Positions 19,101-27,814 are shown, counted from the stretch's first letter. The stretch is DNA of 64,000 bases from Enterococcus columbae DSM 7374 = ATCC 51263 (GCF_000406925.1 NZ_KE136348.1:437678-501677); one strand, 5' to 3'. Numbers and translations: made by a program. The notes: generated by a model from the sequence alone, not told the origin.

Positions 19101-19200
19101 GGAAAATGCCTGCATATAATACCGGCAAACACATAGCAATAATTACTGTTGCAAACAGTAATTTATTGCCCATGATTTTTTTCAGTTCTTTTTTAATCAC
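16168..19200 (-). CDS. YhgE/Pip-family membrane protein 1 (1010 residues)
   Basis: A YhgE/Pip (phage infection protein) family member. One N-terminal helix (about residues 13-36), then the extracellular signature IWDPYGRISHLPVAVVNLDQ. A very long central region (about 155-800) is built of repeats of the type GxxQLADGSxxLxxGL, predicted as extended coiled coil outside the membrane. The C-terminus (about 815-985) has roughly six membrane helices, resembling an ABC-2 permease end. Start GTG 19198-19200 has GGTGG upstream. Family members serve as phage receptors (lactococcal Pip) or belong to export systems; the role here is unknown. A second, unrelated-in-detail copy lies at 23.0-25.7 kb. Confidence 0.88.
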   Translation of the reverse strand: MIKKELKKIMGNKLLFATVIIAMCLPVLYAGIFLKSIWDPYGRISHLPVAVVNLDQPTSLEGKKVDVGNQLVSELKKNDDLDWHFVSSEKAKTGLKDRKYYMIVKIPKTFSKNAASVLDTDPEKMDLTYETNGGLNFLGEVISENAMTQLKAKVSEQVTKSYADVIISMVKTVGTGMNQAADGANQLADGSSQVANGLATVKDKVPALTSGVSQLADGSSQLASGVQQYTAGVGTAGGGSAQLASGLQALNGKVPALVGGVDQLADGSKVLANGVNQYTDGVHQAYVGSSQLADGLKVLSYKVPGLSDGVNQLVDGGNQFVTGLNAYTNGVAQAGNGSGQLANGLQTLQSQLPELAEGINQLADGSKLLADQLKAGTDAFDETKAAQLKQYVNGVQQYITSINQVLPTLSNLPVAQLGQLQAQMSTVANNLQNVGANLEGAYQVLSASPQQVATNVVAQLPNENGMVTVSAENLTTLIEQAVGTSNAQAMQQLGNATQNLQAVSGQLTQLSQVVSALPTIDTTQISGLATATQQLAANTNQATAGLTSLIDGTLKVKKEAVPGAAQVAAGLTQVQAKLPALSNGIGQLVDGSKALDSGLATLNGKTSELTGGATKIVGGMKQMQAQLPTLTDGINQLAAGGNKLNNGLNVLNSKSTDLGSGAGKIAGGLGQMQAQMPALASGASQLADGSKQLNDGMQKLNANSAKLNSGASQLRDGIATLNGQIPTLADGVNKLADGSNKVKDGNVQLANKLDEAAKRIQAVHLSDKTADMIASPDKTTHEQYSEVPNYGHALAPYFMSVSLYVGCLVFNFVYPIRKIADRKNSNATQWFMSKLTIGFIVSTMMALIIGTIMRMIGLTVEQPFNFYATLFITAWLFMFMIMFLAMTFDNPGRFIAVLLLVFQLGSAGGVFPMPLTSHFYNVLNPFMPMTYSIYALRQAISTGLGETLYRHSMLILFILAVIFVMLLGLAMQYLYRKGLAGYSQLHENQKLLDDDYNGKYAEEESSYTLW

Positions 19201-19494
19201 TGTTTTCCACCACTTTCTTTATTTAGTTTTCAAGGAATCTAATCGGCTTATGCCACAATCTAAAAAGCATTGACACTTTTTAGTAAGGAATCTGTGTAAC
19301 ATTGACAGATTGCTTTTCTTCGTTTTCATAAAATTTTCATAAACAAAGAAAATCCTACCTACGAAAGCTATTTTACTCACTTCTATTTCCTTTGCAACTA
19401 GCCTTACGACAAAAACGAAAAAGTGTCTAAACAGGGATGCTATTTGCTTGCAATTTGGCTAAAAACACGATTTTTTTCTGCCTTTTTGGATCAA
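19201..19494. other. Control region upstream of YhgE/Pip gene 1
   Basis: About 290 bases without a gene. ATTGACA occurs twice (near 19269 and 19300), and CTGTGTAACATTGACAG around 19291-19307 is a partial palindrome, a candidate TetR-type operator. No clear consensus promoter was identified. Confidence 0.35.
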
Positions 19495-19497
19495 AAA

Positions 19498-19536
19498 AAT
19501 CCCCAGTAAGCTAGAAAATGCTAGCTACTGAGGATT
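19498..19536 (-). terminator. Terminator of the aldose epimerase gene
   Basis: AATCCCCAGTAAGCTAG pairs with CTAGCTACTGAGGATT (one bulge, one G-T pair) and on the minus strand is followed by TTTTTTT. It sits 15 bases past the stop at 19551. Confidence 0.85.
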
Positions 19537-19550
19537 GAGATTTTTCGATT

Positions 19551-20549
19551 TTATACTTGTAAGTAATCAATATGATAAGTGGTTGCTGAATGGAAGGCTT
19601 GTTCAGGGCGTAGGGTAATATCGCCATATTGAGCGAATTTTTCCGCACCTGGAATGCCTTGCGTTTCAATAGCGATTGCCCCACGTACAGCCATCGCACC
19701 ATTTTTCATCAAGGTTCCTTCTTCGTGAGTACCTGTAGTATAAATCACTACCCCGGGTGCATCCGTCGTAATTTGTAAACGTACCTTTTCATCTGGACTG
19801 ACTAAAACTAAATCAAAATCTGCTTCATGGGTTAACATAAATGGATCGTCCAATTGGGTTTCACCAATAGTTTTTAGCTCTCTAAAGTCAAATTTTGTTC
19901 CTTCAACTGCCGTTTTCGTTCCAGTAGTGGTTACATCTGGATTAGTCGTTGCTACTTCTTTGGCATTGACTTGTAAAAAGTGACTATTAATCGGATTAGA
20001 CTCGCTACCGGTTAAGTTGTAGTAACCATGGTTGGTTGGATTATAAAGCGTTGGCTTATCTGTTGTCGCATCATAACGAATGGTTAAATTATCTGCATTA
20101 TCTAAGCTGTAGGTGACCTTAGCCTGAACCTTTCCAGGGAAGCCATCCTCGCCATCTTCATGCGTTAAACTAAAGATCACCCCAACCTCACCATCTTTTT
20201 CATACGTTTCAGCTAACCACACACGATTATCAAAGCCATTGGAGCCAGAATGTAAGGTATGTTCATTATTATTGGTTTCAGTAACGAATTTTTCTCCATC
20301 AATTTCAAAATAGCTTTGGCTAATGCGACCGGCTACCGGACCAATTGTTGCCCCAAAGTAGCGCGCTGCTTTTTGGCCAGCCAAATCAACTGGTGAAGCC
20401 ACAATATCGCGCACGCCTTCTGTTAAAGGTACCTTAATGGCTAAAAGACGTGCCCCGTATGGACTAAGCACGACCTCTAAATCATTGTTATTTGTTAAAC
20501 GATAAACTGTTTCAAAATGCTGATCCTGCGCTTGAACTACTGATAGCAT
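19551..20549 (-). CDS. galM: Aldose 1-epimerase (galactose mutarotase family)
   Basis: A 332-residue beta-sandwich mutarotase that interconverts alpha and beta anomers of hexoses. Key segments are YGARLLAIKVP, IGPVAGRIS, NEHTLHSGSNGFDNRVW with its substrate-binding His, NPTNHGYYNLTG with the catalytic His, and IAIETQGIPGAEKF with the catalytic Glu. The ATG at 20547-20549 is preceded by GGAAGGG. It is a lone gene with its own promoter and a near-perfect cre site, so glucose repression is likely. No other gal genes are near. Confidence 0.9.
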   Translation of the reverse strand: MLSVVQAQDQHFETVYRLTNNNDLEVVLSPYGARLLAIKVPLTEGVRDIVASPVDLAGQKAARYFGATIGPVAGRISQSYFEIDGEKFVTETNNNEHTLHSGSNGFDNRVWLAETYEKDGEVGVIFSLTHEDGEDGFPGKVQAKVTYSLDNADNLTIRYDATTDKPTLYNPTNHGYYNLTGSESNPINSHFLQVNAKEVATTNPDVTTTGTKTAVEGTKFDFRELKTIGETQLDDPFMLTHEADFDLVLVSPDEKVRLQITTDAPGVVIYTTGTHEEGTLMKNGAMAVRGAIAIETQGIPGAEKFAQYGDITLRPEQAFHSATTYHIDYLQV

Positions 20550-20643
20550 TTCTTTCCCTTCTTTCCTTGTGAATTCACGACATCCTATCAAAAAATAAAA
20601 TGTATTTACGATTAATTGAGTTATGTTTAGGAATACAATTTTT

Positions 20644-20675
20644 ATTTTACACTTTTATTTGTAAGCGTCAACAAT
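20644..20675 (-). promoter_or_regulatory. galM promoter with near-cre site
   Basis: On the minus strand TTGACG (20666-20671), a 16-base spacer and TAAAAT (20644-20649). The + strand sequence TTTGTAAGCGTCAACAAT (20658-20675) matches the cre consensus with one mismatch and covers the -35 box. Confidence 0.6.
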
Positions 20676-20816
20676 TAACTAAAGCAATTTTTCTTTTTAG
20701 AAAGGTTGCGCAAAAAATCAAAACGAATTTCGGCATTCTATCCAAAAAGCGCATTAATCACAGGGAATATTTTATTTACCGAAGATTTGGTATAATGGTG
20801 AAAAGGAGAATGAAAC

Positions 20817-21614
20817 ATGCCTACTTATCTAACTGACTTACAAAAAATCTACTACGAGTGGATGACACAGAAAATAAAGTTTACAGCTAAAGAAAACATA
20901 GTTATTATCAATACCCCTTTTGTAGATAATCTTAATGACAATATTCAATTAGTAGTCGAAAAAATAGAAAATGACTACATCATTTCTGACGATGGTTATA
21001 CCCTTGACGAATTAGAGCTTACTAATCCGTCTATTATTAAATTCGGAAAAAGAAAGCATTGGTTTAATCAAATTTTATTTAATTTCGGAGTGAAATTAAA
21101 TGAAGAAACAAGAGAACTATATATTCGCTTTCATGATTTAAATGACTTTCCATTGATACAAACTCGATTGATTCAATGTACTATACAGGTTGCCGATTTA
21201 TTCTATACAACAAGAGATAAAGTAATCAATCTTTTTTCAGAAGAAGTGGCGAATTTTTTTCTAGAAATGGATTTACCAATTACGCAGAATATATTGTTTA
21301 GAGGAAAATCTGGAGCTGATGTTCATTTCGATGTTGCGATTGGAAAAACCAAATATCGGAATCAATGTGCGATTAAAATAGTCAACAATCCTATTAGCAA
21401 TGCGTATAAGCTACCACTACTAAGCATCATTGATACCAAAGCTTTAAGAACGGATACAGATTTTCTTGTGATTGCCAATGATGAAAACAAGCTGTCAGAT
21501 AAATTTAAAGCGGTGTTCAAAAACTATGAAATTCCCATTTTACTTTGGTCTAATAGAAGAAATTGGATTGAACATTTTAAAATGAATAAAAGAAACACAC
21601 CTTCTAGCCAATAA
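20817..21614 (+). CDS. DUF1828/DUF1829-domain protein
   Basis: A 265-residue soluble protein. The N-terminal half has ISDDGYTLDELE and the later half has KSGADVHFDVAIGKTKYRN and FLVIANDENKL, the pattern of the DUF1828 domain followed by DUF1829. Proteins of this type are often carried on mobile DNA; no activity is established that I know of. The ATG is preceded by AAAAGGAG and a TATAAT box (20790-20795). It stands alone between galM and queA on the opposite strand, which suggests a separate acquisition. Confidence 0.7.
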   Translation: MPTYLTDLQKIYYEWMTQKIKFTAKENIVIINTPFVDNLNDNIQLVVEKIENDYIISDDGYTLDELELTNPSIIKFGKRKHWFNQILFNFGVKLNEETRELYIRFHDLNDFPLIQTRLIQCTIQVADLFYTTRDKVINLFSEEVANFFLEMDLPITQNILFRGKSGADVHFDVAIGKTKYRNQCAIKIVNNPISNAYKLPLLSIIDTKALRTDTDFLVIANDENKLSDKFKAVFKNYEIPILLWSNRRNWIEHFKMNKRNTPSSQ

Positions 21615-21634
21615 TTGAAGGTGTGTTTCTTTTT
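21593..21634 (+). terminator. Terminator overlapping the end of the DUF1828 gene
   Basis: AAACACACCTTC (21593-21604) pairs exactly with GAAGGTGTGTTT (21618-21629), followed by CTTTTT. The left arm is inside the coding region. Confidence 0.88.
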
Positions 21635-21673
21635 AGCTTTACACTTTTGGTTAAACAGATAATAATCATTCAA

Positions 21674-21763
21674 CTAGTCGGCGATAAGTAGTTAAAATTT
21701 AGTAAAAAAGTGTCGGGATATTTTTCATCTTTCGAAAATTTATCCCGACAATATTCCGACTAA
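21674..21763. repeat. Nested inverted repeats between the DUF1828 gene and queA
   Basis: Outer TAGTCGG / CCGACTA encloses an inner TGTCGGGATA / TATCCCGACA with a loop of roughly 20 bases. The rest of the 259-base gap shows nothing else. It could be a terminator for queA without a T-run, or a small structured RNA. Confidence 0.5.
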
Positions 21764-21873
21764 ACATAATTTCCGGTCATTTTTTATCAATAATCATTTT
21801 TAAAATTTTATTTGGATGCTTTATTTGCTAATGTTTCTAATCTTTGTATGTTGATGAAACAACTAAGACAGAC

Positions 21874-22905
21874 TTACTTCACAAACATGGCGTCGCCAAA
21901 ACTAAAGAAGCGATAGTTTTGTTCAATGGCGTGTTGATAAGCAGCCAAGACTTTTTCGCGGCCGGCAAAAGCGCTGACTAACATGACCAGGGTTGATTTT
22001 GGTAGGTGGAAGTTGGTTGAAAAAGCATCGACCACTTTAAATTCATAGCCTGGCGTAATAAAGATATTGGTCCAGCCACTATCAGCTTGAATTTTTCCAG
22101 CAAATTTGGTGCCGATAGTTTCCAAGGTCCGGATCGAAGTCGTACCTACTGCGACAATGCGACCACCGTTAGCTTTTACCTCATTTAGTTTTTGCGCAGC
22201 TTCTTCACTTAAGCGATAAAATTCACTGTGCATTTCATGATCCGCGATATTTTCCACACTCACTGGTCTAAAGGTACCTAAGCCTACATGTAAGGTTAAA
22301 TAGACTAATTCTACCCCTTTTTCCTGAATTTTCGCTAATAATTCTTCAGTAAAATGCAAGCCGGCTGTTGGGGCTGCTGCTGAGCCGTTTTCTTTAGCAT
22401 AGACTGTTTGATAGCGATCAGGATCTTCTAAGCGTTCTTTGATATAAGGCGGCAGTGGCATTTCACCTAATGACTCTAAAATTTCTAAGAAGATGCCCTC
22501 ATACTGAAATTCAATAATACGTCCACCATGATCTAATTCTTCTTTGACCACTGCTTGTAAGCGACCATCGCCAAAACGAATCACCGTGCCCACCTTCGCA
22601 CGTTTGGCTGGTTTAATCAGCGTTTCCCATTCATCATTTTGGGTATTTTTCAGTAAAAGTAGCTCTAAATGTGCGCCTGTTTCGACCTTTTCACCGTGCA
22701 ATCTAGCTGGCAATACCCGAGTATCATTCATCACCAAAGCATCGCCTGGCTGCAATTCATCGATGATATCGTAAAAATGCTTATCCTCTACTGCTCCAGT
22801 TTGGCGATTGAGCACCAATAATCTTGAGCTTGTTCGATCAGCCAAGGGAGTTTGGGCAATTAATTCTTCTGGCAAATGAAAATCAAAATCTTCCGTTGTT
22901 AACAT
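21874..22905 (-). CDS. queA: S-adenosylmethionine:tRNA ribosyltransferase-isomerase
   Basis: A 343-residue enzyme of queuosine synthesis that moves the ribosyl part of AdoMet to preQ1 in tRNA. Family marks are [16 protein letters not shown] at the start, [69 protein letters not shown] and [19 protein letters not shown]. The ATG at 22903-22905 is chosen over a longer frame because AGTGAGAAG lies upstream. Length is typical (about 342). Confidence 0.96.
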   Translation of the reverse strand: MLTTEDFDFHLPEELIAQTPLADRTSSRLLVLNRQTGAVEDKHFYDIIDELQPGDALVMNDTRVLPARLHGEKVETGAHLELLLLKNTQNDEWETLIKPAKRAKVGTVIRFGDGRLQAVVKEELDHGGRIIEFQYEGIFLEILESLGEMPLPPYIKERLEDPDRYQTVYAKENGSAAAPTAGLHFTEELLAKIQEKGVELVYLTLHVGLGTFRPVSVENIADHEMHSEFYRLSEEAAQKLNEVKANGGRIVAVGTTSIRTLETIGTKFAGKIQADSGWTNIFITPGYEFKVVDAFSTNFHLPKSTLVMLVSAFAGREKVLAAYQHAIEQNYRFFSFGDAMFVK

Positions 22906-22989
22906 TATTCTTCTCACTTTCTGTAAAAAATCTGCCTTTTCATTGTAGCACATTTTGGCTCATTATTCTAATGAAGCAACAGTCGTCCT

Positions 22990-23025
22990 AAGCTAGCGAA
23001 AGCTTATAAAAATTTGCTAGCTTAA
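22990..23025. repeat. Hairpin between queA and YhgE/Pip gene 2
   Basis: AAGCTAGC pairs with GCTAGCTT around a 17-base AT-rich loop. It overlaps the stop codon of the leftward YhgE/Pip gene and lacks a T-run on either strand. Its GCTAGC core is shared with several other hairpins in this window. Confidence 0.55.
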
Positions 23026-25742
23026 TGGAAGAAATGACTGTTTTTCGTCCGTTGATTAAAATGTTGGACCCAGGCATTGTTTCTTGGGAAGAAGATTGCC
23101 CCTAAAATGATAAATAGACCGGCAACAATCAGTAAAAACAGATAATCCACATGCGTATTTGGCCAGTATATGCCCCCTGTTGCTTCTCTTAATAGATTCA
23201 CTGCATAGGTAAAGGGCAACCAAGGATTGATCCATTGGAAAAAGGCTCCTGAAACCTGAATGGGGTAATTTCCTCCTCCACCAGAAATCGAAAGCACCAA
23301 GATTACAATTCCGATGCCTTTACCGATGTTCCCAAAAAGGCTCACCAAAACATAAATCATCGACATAAAGGCTAGGCCAATGAGCAGCGTAAATAAGACA
23401 TATAGCACTGGCTGTTTAACAGAGACATGTAAAAGATAGAGATTACCGAAAACGACAATAAGACTTTGGACTAAAGCAATCGTTAAAAAGCTGAGCATCC
23501 GAGAGAAGAATTGTTCTCTTAAAGTAAATTGTTGCTTTTGTTTCTTTTCAAGATAAACACTCGTCGTAGCCAAGCTAGAAAGCAGCAAGGAACCTACCCA
23601 TAGACAAAGGGCGGTATAAAACGGTGCACTCGCCGAACCATTATTTTTGATTGGATAAAAGGCTTGGGTTTTTAATACTACCGGCTCTTTGAAAAAGTCG
23701 GCTTCTTTTTGAGCATCTACTCTAAGCAGACGAATCAATTCCGTTAACGAAAGCATTTGTTGGCCCTTTTGTAAGGATTGCGCAGATTCTTGGATTCCCT
23801 TACGCACAATCGGCCAATCATTCTGAATAAATTGATTGATTTGGCTAAAGGCATTTTGCACCAAAGGCATTTTAGCATTTAGCTGATTAAGTGTCTGTGT
23901 ATACTCACTTTCCAAAGTAGGTAAATCCTTTTGGACAAATTGACTCGCCAACGCTAATTTTTGTTGCACATTTGGCCAATCCTTTTGATAAAAAAGGGTC
24001 GCTTGATTCAATCCTTGGACCAAGCCCTGATAGTGTTGGTTCATAAACACTTGTAGGTCTTGGAATTTTTGTTGATAGCCAGGCAAATCTTGTTGGAAAC
24101 TTGTTAGTAGCTGCAAGCCTTGTTGTAAAACTCTCTGGGTTTGATTCATAAAGTCAGCCCAATTCACTTGCTGCGCCTTTTCTAATAAATCTTGACCGTT
24201 TTGGAGCAGCGGTAAAAGATCCGTTAAGGTTTGGTTGATTTGGCTAGCGATTTGCTCAGGATCGATTGCTTGTAGCTGGCTTAGGACTTGTTGATTTAGC
24301 TGTTGTAAATCAGTCACTGCTTGCAACATTAACGGGATACTTGCCTCTGCTGATTGCAACACTTGAACTAGCTGATTACTTTTGGCTTGCAATTGATCCA
24401 TAACATTTACGGCCTGTTGTAAACGAGCAATAGTAGACTGAAAATCCTTGCCACTATTTTTTTGCAACGCTTCAAAATAGGCGATTTGCGTAGCTAGATG
24501 CGCTTTTTGCTGCTCTAACTGCTGATTCATCCTAGCTAATAATTGGCTAAGGACCTGTTTTTGCTCGGCAGTTAAGCCGGCTTGCTGCGCTTCTTTTAAG
24601 GTTCGGGCAATTTGGGCTAAGGCTTGATCAAAGCTATGGCCAAAGCTTTGGGCTGCTTGTAAATCTAAGACCACACTTTGCGTAATTGCTGGTAAAATTG
24701 CTTGAAAATCCTTAGCAAATTGACTGGTATTGGCTAAAAAGCTTTGAGCTTGCTGATTCAATTGACTTAATTGCGGTAAAATTGCTTGCAGGTTTTGAAC
24801 AATTTGTACCGCTTGGGTTAACGAGGTAATCCCATTTTGCATTAATTGATTCACTTGAACAAAGTCTTGATTGAATTGGTCCATTTTTCCTTGAACACTT
24901 TGAAGCTGTGGCAAGTTGCGTTGTAAGACTAATAGTAGCTCGCCAGCTTGATTGATTTGATCAACGTGCTGATTCGCCAAAACGACCTTATCAGCTAGCT
25001 GATTGACTTGCGGAAAATAATTAGGTAACGACTGTGCGAATGCAAATTTAGCAGATAAATCAGGTAATTTGGCCTCTAACGCTTGGAGCTGAGCAATATA
25101 GCTATCCATTTCAGCTAAATGATCATTGGTGTCCAGCACTAATTGACTCAAGCGCTCAATCTCATTGAAATGTTTTTCCAAGGAGATGCCGGCTTGGTCC
25201 ATGGTTTCAGCTAAAATTTTGCTCGAGGTACCGATAAAATTATCCGTAATCTCACTTTGAAGTGTTGAGGCACCTTTATCGGTAATTTTTGGCGCAATCG
25301 CATTAATTTTGGCATTGTAATAATAGTCGATGCGCGGCTTTTGAATTTTGCCATCAATAAAACTGACTAAATCCTTAGAAAAATGACTAGGTAAATAAAT
25401 GCCGGCATAATACTTACCTGATTGTACGCCATTAGTTAATTGCTTCTTAGAATCCACAAAGACCCAGCCTAGTCGATGATTATGATGGAGCTGTTGAATC
25501 ACTTTTTTACCGATAGCCAATTGCTGATGATTCAACTTCACGCCTTGATCGGCACTATACACAGCAATCGGCAAATCACTGGTGTTACCATAAGGATCCC
25601 AGAGCGCTTTGATATTAAACCACGCATACAAAGAAGGCAAAATAAACATGGCGATTAACAACAATGTCGCAGTCGGTACGCTAAAAATCCGTCGCCAGTC
25701 AAGTAAATATAAGGAAAAAATATTTTTTAATTTTGTTAACAT
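23022..25742 (-). CDS. YhgE/Pip-family membrane protein 2 (906 residues)
   Basis: A second YhgE/Pip protein. After an N-terminal helix (about residues 23-42) it has the family segment KALWDPYGNTSDLPIAVYSA. The long central region (about 170-680) is dominated by Gln and Leu with predicted coiled coil, different in sequence from the GxxQLADG repeats of the first copy. The C-terminal 200 residues contain about six membrane helices, including GGGGNYPIQVSGAFF before FQWINPWLPFTYAVNLLREA. ATG 25740-25742 has GGAGTGG upstream. Likely surface or export function; not further assignable. Confidence 0.85.
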   Translation of the reverse strand: MLTKLKNIFSLYLLDWRRIFSVPTATLLLIAMFILPSLYAWFNIKALWDPYGNTSDLPIAVYSADQGVKLNHQQLAIGKKVIQQLHHNHRLGWVFVDSKKQLTNGVQSGKYYAGIYLPSHFSKDLVSFIDGKIQKPRIDYYYNAKINAIAPKITDKGASTLQSEITDNFIGTSSKILAETMDQAGISLEKHFNEIERLSQLVLDTNDHLAEMDSYIAQLQALEAKLPDLSAKFAFAQSLPNYFPQVNQLADKVVLANQHVDQINQAGELLLVLQRNLPQLQSVQGKMDQFNQDFVQVNQLMQNGITSLTQAVQIVQNLQAILPQLSQLNQQAQSFLANTSQFAKDFQAILPAITQSVVLDLQAAQSFGHSFDQALAQIARTLKEAQQAGLTAEQKQVLSQLLARMNQQLEQQKAHLATQIAYFEALQKNSGKDFQSTIARLQQAVNVMDQLQAKSNQLVQVLQSAEASIPLMLQAVTDLQQLNQQVLSQLQAIDPEQIASQINQTLTDLLPLLQNGQDLLEKAQQVNWADFMNQTQRVLQQGLQLLTSFQQDLPGYQQKFQDLQVFMNQHYQGLVQGLNQATLFYQKDWPNVQQKLALASQFVQKDLPTLESEYTQTLNQLNAKMPLVQNAFSQINQFIQNDWPIVRKGIQESAQSLQKGQQMLSLTELIRLLRVDAQKEADFFKEPVVLKTQAFYPIKNNGSASAPFYTALCLWVGSLLLSSLATTSVYLEKKQKQQFTLREQFFSRMLSFLTIALVQSLIVVFGNLYLLHVSVKQPVLYVLFTLLIGLAFMSMIYVLVSLFGNIGKGIGIVILVLSISGGGGNYPIQVSGAFFQWINPWLPFTYAVNLLREATGGIYWPNTHVDYLFLLIVAGLFIILGAIFFPRNNAWVQHFNQRTKNSHFFH

Positions 25743-25841
25743 AACTCCACTCCATTTTTTTAAATTCAAATGCTTCTAACCCTATCTTACCAAAATTTTT
25801 TTAAAATAGCTTGTCTTAACCTTTTCGCCCTATTTTAAAAT

Positions 25842-25938
25842 AATTCTAATTGATAACCTTTATCAATTGCATATATTAACGATTATCGTTCTCATTTAGA
25901 TTATTTTATTATCAATTAGAATTTTTAGGTGGTATACT
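25842..25938 (+). promoter_or_regulatory. Promoter and multi-site operator of the metal ATPase
   Basis: AATTGATAA-CCT-TTATCAATT (25848-25868) is a perfect 9-3-9 palindrome. A 15-bp perfect inverted repeat, AATTCTAATTGATAA (25842-25856) against TTATCAATTAGAATT (25909-25923), spans the region, so the half-site occurs three times. The last copy contains the -35 TTATCA (25909), 18 bases before the -10 TATACT (25933-25938). The half-site resembles Fur/PerR-class boxes in style; the regulator is not identified. Confidence 0.7.
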
Positions 25939-25963
25939 TTATTTGAAAAGGGGATGGAAAACG

Positions 25964-27763
25964 ATGTCCAATCAAAAAAAATTATTGATTACCATTACTA
26001 TCGGAATCATCGCATTGATTCTTCAATTTATTTTTAATCAGCCCATCTATGCACGTTGGTTAGTTAGCATTATCAGTAGTCTCATCGCATTTAGTATGTT
26101 GGTTGAAATGATTCAAACATTAAGAAAAGGCAATTTGGGGGTTGATATTTTAGCCATCACTGCGATTGTGTCTACTTTAATTGTTGGTGAATATTGGGCT
26201 AGCTTAGTTGTCTTGATTATGCTAACTGGTGGAGAATCACTAGAAGCCTACGCAAGCAAGCAAGCCAACCGAGAATTACAAAGTCTGCTTGACCAAACGC
26301 CAGAAATTGCGCATGTTTTACAAGGCGGTCAAATGGTCGATGTCGATTTAAGCCAAATCAAAATCGGAGAAAAAATTCTGGTAAAACCAAATGAAATGAT
26401 TCCCATTGACGGCATTTTACTCAGCGAATTTGCTACGATTAACGAAGCCTCGCTAACCGGCGAATCCTTGCCAATTGAGAAAAAACAAGGGGACAATTTG
26501 CTGTCTGGGGCGGTCAACGGAGACCAAACAATTCAGCTTAAAGTCAATAAATTAGCCAGTGATAGCCAATACCAACGCTTGGTTCAATTGGTTGCCCAAT
26601 CTAGCGAAATACCTGCAAGCTTTGTCCGTCTAGCCGATCGCTATGCTCTACCTTTTACTTTGATTGCTTATCTCATCGGTGGAATCGCTTGGTATCTATC
26701 TAAAGATCCCGTCAGATTTGCTGAGGTCATGGTGGTCGCCTCTCCTTGTCCTTTAATCTTAGCTGCACCGATTGCCTTTGTCGCTGGTATGAGTCGTGAA
26801 AGTCGCTACGGAATTGTGGTCAAAAACGGTAGTGCGATTGAAAAATTGGCAGCGATCCAAAATATCGCCTTTGATAAAACCGGAACGCTCACTTCTGGAA
26901 TCTTACTGATTGATGAAATTCAGCATGTTCCGTCCATTAGCACCGAACACTTTTTGCAAATTGTCGCCAGCCTTGAACAAAATTCTACCCATATCCTTGC
27001 CCGGAGTATCGTAGCAGAATGTAAGCATCGACAACTATCTTTACTAGATGTACAAACCATCAGTGAAATTAGTGGTCATGGGATTGAAGGCGTCATTGAC
27101 CAACAAACATATGCGATTGGTAAACCAAGCTTTATTCAAAAAGGGCTACCTGCACAACTGCCCCAACAAACCAGTGTATTCGTCGCTAAAGAGGGGGAAT
27201 TTCTCGGCTATTTAACCTTTAAAGATACCCTGCGTAAAGAAGCCCCACAAACCATTGCAACCTTAAAACAATTTGGCTTGCAGCATCTTATTATGGTAAC
27301 TGGGGATAAATGGCCGGTTGCCAAAAATATTGCTGAGCAAGTGGGCATTGCCCAAGCCGATGTGTATGCAGAATGTCTACCAGAAACCAAAATCGAAAAA
27401 ATCAAAGAAACCATCGCTCAAAGCGGATTAACAGCAATGGTCGGCGATGGGATTAATGATGCGCCTGCCTTAGCAAGTGCAAGTATCGGTATTGCGATGG
27501 GAGCACACGGCGCAACTGCTGCCAGTGAAACAGCCGATGTGGTGATCTTGCAAGATGATTTATCCAAGGTGAGTAAAAGTATTGAAATCGCTCGTCAAAC
27601 AGTCAGAATCGCCAAAGAATCGGTTTGGATTGGCATGATCGTTTGTACCCTCTTGATGTTTATTGCTTCAAGTGGGATTATTCCGGCATTTATCGGTGCG
27701 ATGTTCCAAGAAGTCATTGATGTTGTGGCAATTATTAGTGCATTGCGCGCACACAGAAACTAA
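25964..27763 (+). CDS. P1B-type heavy-metal-exporting ATPase
   Basis: A 599-residue P-type ATPase. It lacks an N-terminal metal-binding domain and starts with paired helices. The metal site in the sixth-type helix is SPC (Ser260-Pro-Cys262, in VVASPCPLILAAP), typical of the P1B-4 (Co/Zn/Fe-exporting) or related classes rather than the CPC of copper pumps. Other marks are TGES in the actuator domain, the phosphorylated Asp304 in DKTGTLTSG, GHGIEG, and the hinge GDGINDAPAL (from 494). The ATG at 25964 is preceded by GGGGATGG. The Fur-like operator upstream suggests metal-responsive control. The exact ion is inference. Confidence 0.9.
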   Translation: MSNQKKLLITITIGIIALILQFIFNQPIYARWLVSIISSLIAFSMLVEMIQTLRKGNLGVDILAITAIVSTLIVGEYWASLVVLIMLTGGESLEAYASKQANRELQSLLDQTPEIAHVLQGGQMVDVDLSQIKIGEKILVKPNEMIPIDGILLSEFATINEASLTGESLPIEKKQGDNLLSGAVNGDQTIQLKVNKLASDSQYQRLVQLVAQSSEIPASFVRLADRYALPFTLIAYLIGGIAWYLSKDPVRFAEVMVVASPCPLILAAPIAFVAGMSRESRYGIVVKNGSAIEKLAAIQNIAFDKTGTLTSGILLIDEIQHVPSISTEHFLQIVASLEQNSTHILARSIVAECKHRQLSLLDVQTISEISGHGIEGVIDQQTYAIGKPSFIQKGLPAQLPQQTSVFVAKEGEFLGYLTFKDTLRKEAPQTIATLKQFGLQHLIMVTGDKWPVAKNIAEQVGIAQADVYAECLPETKIEKIKETIAQSGLTAMVGDGINDAPALASASIGIAMGAHGATAASETADVVILQDDLSKVSKSIEIARQTVRIAKESVWIGMIVCTLLMFIASSGIIPAFIGAMFQEVIDVVAIISALRAHRN

Positions 27764-27769
27764 CGCCAA

Positions 27770-27802
27770 AAGTCCCAAGCAAACGTTGCTTGGGACTTTT
27801 TT
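27770..27802 (+). terminator. Terminator of the metal ATPase gene
   Basis: AAGTCCCAAGCAA and its exact complement flank a 3-base loop and end in a run of six T. Confidence 0.92.
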
Positions 27803-27814
27803 CGGATGATTGTA

